Translations under genes and position numbers: made by a program
Shown here: positions 53,491 through 64,000 of the stretch, one piece after another
How positions within the stretch are numbered: position 1 is the first letter of the stretch
Layout: each line of letters begins with the position of its first letter
Assembly (NCBI RefSeq): GCF_023740735.1
Contig: NZ_JAMRXH010000011.1
Coordinates: forward strand, 62,001 to 126,000
DNA: 64,000 nt
DNA from: Nocardia sp. CDC159
GTDB taxonomy: Bacteria; Actinomycetota; Actinomycetes; Mycobacteriales; Mycobacteriaceae
Direction of reading: 5' to 3'
The notes under the pieces: model-generated
Told to the model about the DNA's origin: nothing
The model's input: the letters and a program-made list of their open reading frames with translations, nothing else
Database searches by the model: none

Positions 53491-54952
53491 TCAGCGTTGG
53501 GCGACCGCAGTCGGAACGATCGGCGCGGGCAGGGCGCTGTCGCCCTCCAGGTACCGGTCGACCGCCGCGGCGGCGGCCCGGCCCTCGGCGATGGCCCACA
53601 CGATCAGCGACTGGCCACGGCCCATATCGCCCGCGACGAAGACGCCGGGGACAGTGGTCTGCCAGTCGTTGTCGCGCTTGACGTTTCCGCGCTGGTCGTA
53701 GCCGACCCCGAGATCCTCCAACAGACCCTGCTTCTGCGGACCGGTGAAGCCCATGGCCAGCAGAACCAGATCGGCCTCGAGCGTGAATTCGGTGCCCTCG
53801 ACCTTTTCGAAGCGGCCGTTGACCATCCGCACCTCGTGCGCCTGCAGCGCGGTGACCTTGCCGTCCTCGCCGACGAAGCGCTCGGTGTTGACCGAGTACA
53901 CCCGCTCGCCACCCTCCTCGTGCGCCGAGGACACCCGGTACATCAGCGGGTAGGTCGGCCACGGGGTGGAGTCGGCCCGGGTCTCCGGCGGGCGCGGCAT
54001 GATTTCGAACTGATGCACGCTCGCCGCACCCTGGCGGTGTGCGGTGCCCAGGCAGTCCGCGCCGGTGTCGCCGCCGCCGATGATGACGACCTTCTTGCCC
54101 CGGGCGTTGATCGGCGGCAGGCCGTCGGAGTCGGTGATCGGATCACCGAGCTGCACGCGATTGGCCAGCGGCAGATACTCCATCGCCTGGTGCACGCCGT
54201 CCAGCTCGCGGCCCGGCACCGGCAGATCGCGCGCGATCGTCGCGCCACCGGCGAGCACCACCGCGTCGAAGCGCTCGCGCAGTTGCGCGGCGGTGATGTC
54301 CACGCCCACGTTCACGCCGGCCTTGAAGATGGTGCCCTCGGCCTCCATCTGCGCCAGGCGGCGATCGATGAAGCGCTTCTCCATCTTGAATTCCGGAATG
54401 CCGTAGCGCAGCAGGCCGCCGATGCGGTCGTCGCGCTCGAACACCGTGACCGTGTGACCCGCGCGGGTGAGCTGCTGGGCCGCGGCCAGGCCGGCCGGAC
54501 CCGAACCCACCACGGCCACCTTCTTGCCGGTCAGCCGGGTCGGATAGACCGGGGTTACCCAGCCGGAGTCGAAGGCGTTCTCGATGAGCTCGACCTCGAC
54601 CTGCTTGATGGTCACCGGGTCCTGGTTGATGCCGAGCACGCAGGACGCCTCGCACGGCGCGGGGCACAGCCGCCCGGTGAATTCCGGGAAGTTGTTGGTG
54701 GCGTGCAGGCGCTCGATACCCTCGCGCCACGCCCCCCGGTACACCAGGTCGTTCCATTCGGGAATCAGATTCCCCAGCGGACAGCCGTTGTGGCAGAACG
54801 GAATACCGCAGTCCATACAGCGGCTGGCCTGCTTCTGGAGGGTGTCGTGCGAGAAACCCTCCTCGTAGACCTCTTTCCAGTCCATCAGCCGCAGCGGCAC
54901 CGGTCGGCGCTTCGGCAGTTCGCGGCTGGTGTGCTTCAGAAATCCCTGTGGG

Positions 54953-54960
<8 letters not shown>
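53491..54960 (-). CDS. gltD: Glutamate synthase, small (beta) subunit
   Basis: 489 aa. Passes electrons from NADPH to the large subunit. N-terminal region with two 4Fe-4S motifs (CMDCGIPFCHNGCPLGN and CPAPCEASCVLG), FAD site GSGPAGLAAAQQL, NADPH site VIIGGGDTGADCLG and C-terminal FAD loop FVAGDMGRGQSLIVWA. The GTG start 54960 overlaps the gltB stop by 8 bp, giving translational coupling. Terminator follows. Corresponds to Rv3858c. Confidence 0.97.
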
Positions 54961-59605
<4,645 letters not shown>

Positions 59606-60293
59606 GCCCTCTGCCTTCAAATACAGGCCTTCGAAGAATGCGGCCTTCGTCGAACGCCTTACGTCTAGACTGCGCCCGGACGTTTTGGAGACCAGCGGCG
59701 CTGATGGTCATCCCGTGCAGTCAACTCTCCAGTTGTCCACCCGCTTCGGATGTCTTAGTCGGGTGCTCGGCGGTTGCGGAACTTACGAGTTCCTTACGCG
59801 CCGCGCCGGTATCGCCCGCTAGGCTGTACGCCACTGGCTCGTGGCCGGATCGGGCGGTGTAGCCGGGCATTTCGTACCCGGCATCAAGAGCAAACGATAA
59901 GTCAGGACCTGAGCCCAACCAACTTAGGTTGTGCTAATTATGGCGTCTACCTGGGCGTCTTCATCGGTCCTCCACTACCTGCGCGTTCTCCAGTGTAAAG
60001 CAGGCAACGCGGATACCTGAGTCGGATTCACCACTGCGTCACGCGCCCGCGCGACAGCGCCGCCGGAACCGGGCCGAGAGTTCCGGGACGCCCTCTCACC
60101 TGCATCGCAGCAGAATTCCCAGCCGACGCGGCGGACAAACCGGAATGTAAGGCGGCTAACTTCCCGGACACCTGAACGAGACATTCTGGATACCAGAACA
60201 ACGAGCTACGCCAATGTTCAGACCGTACGGAATGGTTTGGCTGGCGCCAGCCCAGCACAACTACAGCAAACGGTGGCTGTGCAATATGTCACA
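59606..60293. other. 688-bp intergenic control region upstream of gltB
   Basis: No credible gene. Contains an inverted repeat GGAACT-TACG-AGTTCC (59778-59793) about 175 bp upstream of gltB, with a repeated TTACG (59784 and 59794), and an AT-richer patch at 59924-59942 resembling half of an iron box (TTAGGTT...GCTAA, 12 of 19). Presumably holds the nitrogen-responsive promoter of gltBD. Confidence 0.5.
59778..59793. promoter_or_regulatory. Inverted repeat in the gltB upstream region
   Basis: GGAACT-TACG-AGTTCC, perfect 6-bp arms. Candidate operator; the binding protein is unknown. Confidence 0.35.
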
Positions 60294-60905
60294 TTAGCTG
60301 GGGCTGCACAGCGCGGCGCCCGCCCGGACCAGAGCGGCCTGATGCAACGCATCCGTCCGACCGGAGGTCAGCGCGGGAAAGACGCTGGTCGCCAGGCGTT
60401 CGGCGCAGTGCGGGCCGGACAGTTCGGCTCGATGCGCCGCCAGCTGCGCGAGGATCTCCCCGTTGACCCGATCGATGATCGGCCGGACGGCGAGCAGATT
60501 CGGTGCGCTCGTCGGTGCGGCGGCCGGATCGAAGCGCCAGCGCGCGAGCAGGCCGCGCTGGACCATCTTGTTGGCCTCGATCTGCCCGGAGAACACCTGC
60601 CGCACCCAATCGCCCGGCAGCCCGAGCTTCGCACCCGCCTCGACCATGGCGTCGTAGACCTGCGCCTCGCGGACCGGATCGTCGATGACCGGTTCGACGC
60701 CGCTCGCGGCCGCACTCACCCATTTGGCCGCGGCGACCGTATCGCCGGTCTCCAGCCGTTCCAGGGCCAGCTCGACGACCCGATCCAGCGGCCGGTCGGC
60801 CGCTGCCACGGCGGGCGGCACTGGCTGGGCCGTCACGGTCGGCGCCTCACCGACCAGCACCCCGAAGGCCACCGCGGCCGCCAACACCAGTGCGGAACCA
60901 CGCAT
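60294..60905 (-). CDS. Secreted chorismate mutase (AroQ-gamma type)
   Basis: 203 aa from ATG 60905. Signal peptide (SALVLAAAVAFGVLVGEA, cleavage near TAQP). The body matches the all-helical AroQ-gamma fold: RPLDRVVELALERLETGDTV, VAAAKW with catalytic Lys, IDDPVREAQVYDAMVEAG, VFSGQIEANKMVQRG, with Arg/Lys/Glu/Gln residues in the expected helices and two Cys (HCAER, LCSPS) for a disulfide. Equivalent to exported *MtCM (Rv1885c), whose extracellular role is unsettled. Opens divergent from the DUF4407 gene. Confidence 0.88.
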   Translation of the reverse strand: MRGSALVLAAAVAFGVLVGEAPTVTAQPVPPAVAAADRPLDRVVELALERLETGDTVAAAKWVSAAASGVEPVIDDPVREAQVYDAMVEAGAKLGLPGDWVRQVFSGQIEANKMVQRGLLARWRFDPAAAPTSAPNLLAVRPIIDRVNGEILAQLAAHRAELSGPHCAERLATSVFPALTSGRTDALHQAALVRAGAALCSPS

Positions 60906-61096
60906 CCGCGAACCTCCCGTCGTCACGAGCACCCACCCTCCGAGAATAGGGAGCCGCTATCACCGGCGCTCGCCGACACCGGGCAGCGTGTGAGCCTGAC
61001 CACAACACCCCCGCCCCACTCGGTGGAATTCGAACCCGCCTGTCAGGCTGGGACCGGCTTGCGAATACGACTGGGACGTAGAGGATGTGAATCCCC

Positions 61097-62902
61097 ATGA
61101 CCTTCGGCGGCCCCTCTACTTCTTCCCTCACCTGGCTCGGCGGCGCGGGACCCGAGATCGACGATCCCCACGAACGTTCCGGCTATGCCGTCGGCGGTGC
61201 GGCGGTGTTGCTGTTCGCCGCGGTCGCGGGCCTCGCCGTCGCGCTCGCGGGCCACGCGGCACACTGGCCGCTCGCGGTCGTCGCGGTGCTGGCCGTGCTC
61301 GCCGCGCTGCTCGTCGGATCGATCGCGCGCGCCCTGGCCACCGCGTCACTGTCGGGGCGAATGCAGTCGTCGGCGCGCCGACGCGGTGATCTGTTCGGCC
61401 GCATGGCGATCGCGGCGCTCGCCGGTGTGCTGATCGCCGAACTCGCGAGCACGGTACTGCTCGGCGGCACGGTCGATCGGTCGCTGGACGAACGGGCAAG
61501 GCGCGAGGCCGAATCCGCGCCGACGGTGGTCACCGCCCGCGGCCGGCTCGATCAGGCCCGCGCCGATCGCGCCGCGCTGGACCGGACGATCAGCAAGGCG
61601 CAGGGCGATATCGACCAGGCCCTGGTGGTCGCGCGCTGCGAATACAATCCGACGGACCAGTGCCCGCGGACCAGGATCACCGGCGTGCCCGGCCGCGGTC
61701 CGGAATCGCGGACCGCCAACGCCATGCTCGAGGACGCCCGAGGTCGACTCGCGGCCGCGCAGAACCAGATTCCGCCCCTGGACGCTCGGATCACCGATCG
61801 GGAACAGGACCTCGACCAGGCCCGTACCGCGGCCTTCCACACCGGCGACCGCGGCCTGGGCGCACGCTGGCTGGCCATGCACGACTACACCCTCGGCCAC
61901 GGCGGCGCACTGCTGCTGCGATCGTCGATCATCGTGCTCGGCGTGCTGCTGGCCCTGCTGCCGCTGCTGCTGCGGTGGTGGCGCGGGGAGACCTCGTTCG
62001 ACCGCCGCAGGGCCGCCCGTACGGTGACCGAGCGGGCCGAGCAGGCGGCCGCGGAGGCGATCGCCGTCCAGCGCGCCCAGGTGCGGGTGGAAACCGAAAA
62101 GCTGCGCGCCGACCAGGAATTGGCGTCGGCCCGGCTGGCCGCGCACGCCGAGACCGCCATCGATCGCGAGCGCCAGCGCAAACGCATCATCGCCGCGATC
62201 GGCAACCTCGAGATCGGCGTCACCGAACCGCAGCGCCGCGCGGTGGCCGAATTCGAGGCGCTCGCACAACTTCCGGCCGGTGCTCCGGCCGCGGATCGAA
62301 AGGACAGCCCCGTGTCTCAGGAGGGGAATACGCCCAACCTGCCCGCCCAACTCGCCCCGAGCGCACTCGCCCCGACCGGTCCCGCGGGCGCGGTGGTCCC
62401 GGCGCAGCCCGCCGCCCCGCCCGCCAAAAAGAGTGGCGGCCTGGAGCTTCCAGTAATCGGCACGGTCCCGTTCACCGATACCGCCGCCCGCTGGATCCGG
62501 CCGCTGGTACCGTCGTTCGTCGCCAATGCCATCGACACCGCGACCAGTCCGCTGCGGACCGTGCGCCAGGCCTTCGAGGAGGCCGAGGAGATCACCTTCA
62601 CCCTGCGCCGCACCCGCAAGGTCACGGTGAATTCGGAGGATTCGGCCCAGCCCTACGCCCCGGCCGGATATCAGCTGCGGCCCGACCAGCCCGGCTATCC
62701 GCAACAGGTCGCGGCGCAGGTGGTGGACGCACAGTATCCGCAGGCGTACCACGATCCGCGCTATTCGGCGCTGCCGTCGAGCCAGGGCGGTCATGGGCTG
62801 CCGGGGACGGATCGGCGCGATGCCCTGCCGGGGCGGGCGGGCGGCGGCGAGCTGGAGCATCGCGGTCCGCGTGAGCTGCCGCCCGGTTCGCGGCCGGAGT
62901 AA
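61097..62902 (+). CDS. DUF4407 domain membrane protein
   Basis: 601 aa. Two pairs of transmembrane helices (about residues 30-80 and 100-125, then 270-290) separated by a long coiled coil (ARGRLDQARADRAALDRTI and later LEDARGRLAAAQNQI), then a second coiled coil (TVTERAEQAAAEAIAVQRAQ onward) and a Pro/Gln/Tyr-rich C-terminal tail of 250 residues. DUF4407 proteins are actinobacterial and without known function. ATG start. Confidence 0.85.
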   Translation: MTFGGPSTSSLTWLGGAGPEIDDPHERSGYAVGGAAVLLFAAVAGLAVALAGHAAHWPLAVVAVLAVLAALLVGSIARALATASLSGRMQSSARRRGDLFGRMAIAALAGVLIAELASTVLLGGTVDRSLDERARREAESAPTVVTARGRLDQARADRAALDRTISKAQGDIDQALVVARCEYNPTDQCPRTRITGVPGRGPESRTANAMLEDARGRLAAAQNQIPPLDARITDREQDLDQARTAAFHTGDRGLGARWLAMHDYTLGHGGALLLRSSIIVLGVLLALLPLLLRWWRGETSFDRRRAARTVTERAEQAAAEAIAVQRAQVRVETEKLRADQELASARLAAHAETAIDRERQRKRIIAAIGNLEIGVTEPQRRAVAEFEALAQLPAGAPAADRKDSPVSQEGNTPNLPAQLAPSALAPTGPAGAVVPAQPAAPPAKKSGGLELPVIGTVPFTDTAARWIRPLVPSFVANAIDTATSPLRTVRQAFEEAEEITFTLRRTRKVTVNSEDSAQPYAPAGYQLRPDQPGYPQQVAAQVVDAQYPQAYHDPRYSALPSSQGGHGLPGTDRRDALPGRAGGGELEHRGPRELPPGSRPE

Positions 62903-62937
62903 TACGCGTCACAGCCGAAACGAGTTGGCCGCCAGTT

Positions 62938-62953
62938 TGTTTCACGTAAAACA
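62938..62953. promoter_or_regulatory. parS-like chromosome partition site
   Basis: TGTTTCACGTAAAACA matches the parS consensus TGTTTCACGTGAAACA at 15 of 16 positions. It lies in the intergenic stretch between DUF4407 and the PhzF-like gene. Origin-proximal location expected from synteny supports it. Confidence 0.6.
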
Positions 62954-63055
62954 TCGAAAATGTCCTGGCACCGAGCCTTTCGTCGGTGTCGAGGCGACGA
63001 CCGGAGGGACTCCCGCGGGCGAACTCATAGCCGCACGCCATCGCCGCCAGCGGCG

Positions 63056-63724
63056 ATGCGGTTGACTGGGCGAGTGATCGAACACGAGGTGGTCGGCGTC
63101 TTCTGCGGTCCCCACGGGGAATTCGGCAACGAGCTGGGCGTCGTCCGCGCCGCGCCCGAATCCGACGAGCAGCGCCGCACCATCGCCCGCACGCTGGGCT
63201 ACAGCGAAACCGTCTTCATCGACGACGCCGCCCACGGCGTGATCGATATCTGGACCCCGTCCACCCGCCTGCCGTTCGCGGGCCATCCCTGTGTCGGCAC
63301 CGCCTGGCTGCTCGGCGCCTCGACGCTGACCACCCGCGCGGGCCGGGTCGACGCCCACCGCGACGGCGAGCTCAGCTGGGTTACCGCCCAACCGAATTGG
63401 GCCACCGACCGCACGCTGCGGCAGTACCCGACACCCGCGGCGGTGGACGAGCTGGACGTCCCGCCACCCGGCGCGTGGATCTATGCCTGGTCCTGGCGGG
63501 ACGAGCGCACCGGCCGCATCCGCGCCCGCGCCTTTCCCGGCCGCGGCGACGGCATCGATGAGGACGAGGCGACCGGAGCCGCCGCCCTGCTGCTCACCGC
63601 GAAACTCGACCGGCCGCTGGTGATCACCCAGGGCCGCGGCTCGGTGATCCGCACCCGGCCGCTGCCCGACGGCCGCATCGAGATCGGCGGCCGGGTGCGT
63701 ACGGTTACGACGCCTCGGCGGTGA
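63056..63724 (+). CDS. PhzF-family isomerase/epimerase-like protein
   Basis: 222 aa from ATG 63056 (GTG 63074 is the alternative); shorter than usual PhzF proteins (260-300 aa). Retains the family landmarks: a Glu in LGYSETVFI, LPFAGHPCVGTAWLL and GIDEDEATGAAALLL. Members isomerise small molecules by proton transfer; substrate unknown. The stop overlaps the convergent P450 gene by 20 bp. Shorter domain linker between the two half-folds may explain the reduced length. Confidence 0.8.
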   Translation: MRLTGRVIEHEVVGVFCGPHGEFGNELGVVRAAPESDEQRRTIARTLGYSETVFIDDAAHGVIDIWTPSTRLPFAGHPCVGTAWLLGASTLTTRAGRVDAHRDGELSWVTAQPNWATDRTLRQYPTPAAVDELDVPPPGAWIYAWSWRDERTGRIRARAFPGRGDGIDEDEATGAAALLLTAKLDRPLVITQGRGSVIRTRPLPDGRIEIGGRVRTVTTPRR

Positions 63725-64000
63725 CGGAGAGCTCCCGCACCCCGCGGATCGCGAATTCCGGGCGCTGCACCGGTTCCGCGGCCAGGCGCAGCGACGGCAG
63801 CTGCCCGACCAGTTCGGTCAGTGCCGCCGTCACCTCCACCCGCGCCAGTGCCGAGCCGAGGCAGTAGTGAATGCCCGCGCCGAAGCCGAGATGCGGGTTG
63901 GGTGCGCGGCCGATGTCGAGCCGGTCCGGATCCGCGAAGACGCGCGGGTCGCGGGCGGCCGCGCCGAGCAGGGCGGCGATCTTGTCGCCGGGTGCGAGGC
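63705..64000 (-). CDS. Cytochrome P450 (C-terminal part)
   Basis: The last 98 codons, running off the right edge. Heme-binding motif FGAGIHYCLGSALAR with the axial Cys; before it ARDPRVFADPDRLDIGR, and the usual C-terminal strand region LRGVRELSV-type read as IRGVRELSVTAEAS. Actinobacterial CYP of soluble type (C-terminal tail, no membrane anchor visible). The stop codon lies inside the PhzF-like gene. Substrate unknown. Confidence 0.9.
   Translation of the reverse strand, partial: LAPGDKIAALLGAAARDPRVFADPDRLDIGRAPNPHLGFGAGIHYCLGSALARVEVTAALTELVGQLPSLRLAAEPVQRPEFAIRGVRELSVTAEAS

Noticed and set aside
59924..59942. IdeR box upstream of gltB
   Set aside because: Only 12 of 19 positions match and it is over 300 bp from the gene; mentioned as a weak patch, not called.
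61010..61050. tRNA-like T-loop (GGTTCGAAT) on the minus strand
   Set aside because: Base 61 is T, the T stem is not closed and there is no acceptor or anticodon arm; not a tRNA.

Overview
The window is high-GC (roughly 65-70%) actinobacterial chromosome, almost certainly Nocardia or a close mycolic-acid relative. Pointers are an adjacent PE-PPE-EspG cassette, a LysX-type lysyl-phosphatidylglycerol synthase/lysyl-tRNA synthetase fusion, secreted AroQ-gamma chorismate mutase, cutinase, LCP ligase, IdeR-type iron boxes and frequent GTG starts. From memory, the gene order tracks the M. tuberculosis segment Rv3814c-Rv3859c (PlsC acyltransferases, MBL-Rieske protein, serS, septum-formation protein, metallopeptidase, gpm2, pheA, Rv3839, LCP protein, bfrB, glpQ1, Rv3843c, sodA, Rv3847, Rv3848, Rv3850, rraA, gltD, gltB), with genus-specific insertions. 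That segment is origin-proximal in mycobacteria, which fits a cluster of DnaA boxes and two parS-like sites seen here.

Layout. 1-6.5 kb: end of an oligopeptide ABC operon with three tandem paralogous substrate-binding lipoproteins. 6.5-16.5 kb: agmatine deiminase family enzyme, TetR/MFS relics, two PlsC acyltransferases, a lipoprotein, an MBL-Rieske protein, a BP74-like small protein, a MauE/thioredoxin fusion, a Gfo/Idh oxidoreductase and a GGDEF/EAL protein. 16.6-24 kb: serS, septum-formation protein, zincin, the PE-PPE-EspG cassette, gpm2 and pheA. 24-28.7 kb: iron block, with an IdeR box, a DUF2470 protein, CPBP and LCP membrane proteins and two tandem ferritins, the first with a degenerate ferroxidase site. 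28.8-33.8 kb: DUF5926, glpQ, DUF4328, rhodanese, DnaA boxes, a 24-bp tandem repeat and msrA. 33.9-36.4 kb: manganese block, with a Mn-type sodA and a yybP-ykoY riboswitch in front of a GDT1/UPF0016 Mn2+ exporter. 36.4-43 kb: TetR/SDR pair, DUF1361, cspA, and htpG overlapping a RecB-like nuclease gene. 43-46.6 kb: DUF6474 protein and a copper operon (membrane protein, YcnI, CopC, CopD). 46.7-53.2 kb: SRPBCC, rraA, S4 protein, lysX, histidine phosphatase, cutinase. 53.4-64 kb: gltBD, a 690-bp control region, secreted chorismate mutase, DUF4407 protein, a parS-like site, a PhzF-like enzyme and the end of a cytochrome P450.

Common themes are metal homeostasis and oxidative stress (ferritins, Mn-SodA, Mn exporter, copper proteins, MsrA, rhodanese, thioredoxin fusion) and cell-envelope work (acyltransferases, LCP ligase, LysX, cutinase, PE/PPE). 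I saw no tRNA, rRNA, insertion sequence, prophage or CRISPR array. Family names and M. tuberculosis parallels are from memory; no database was searched.
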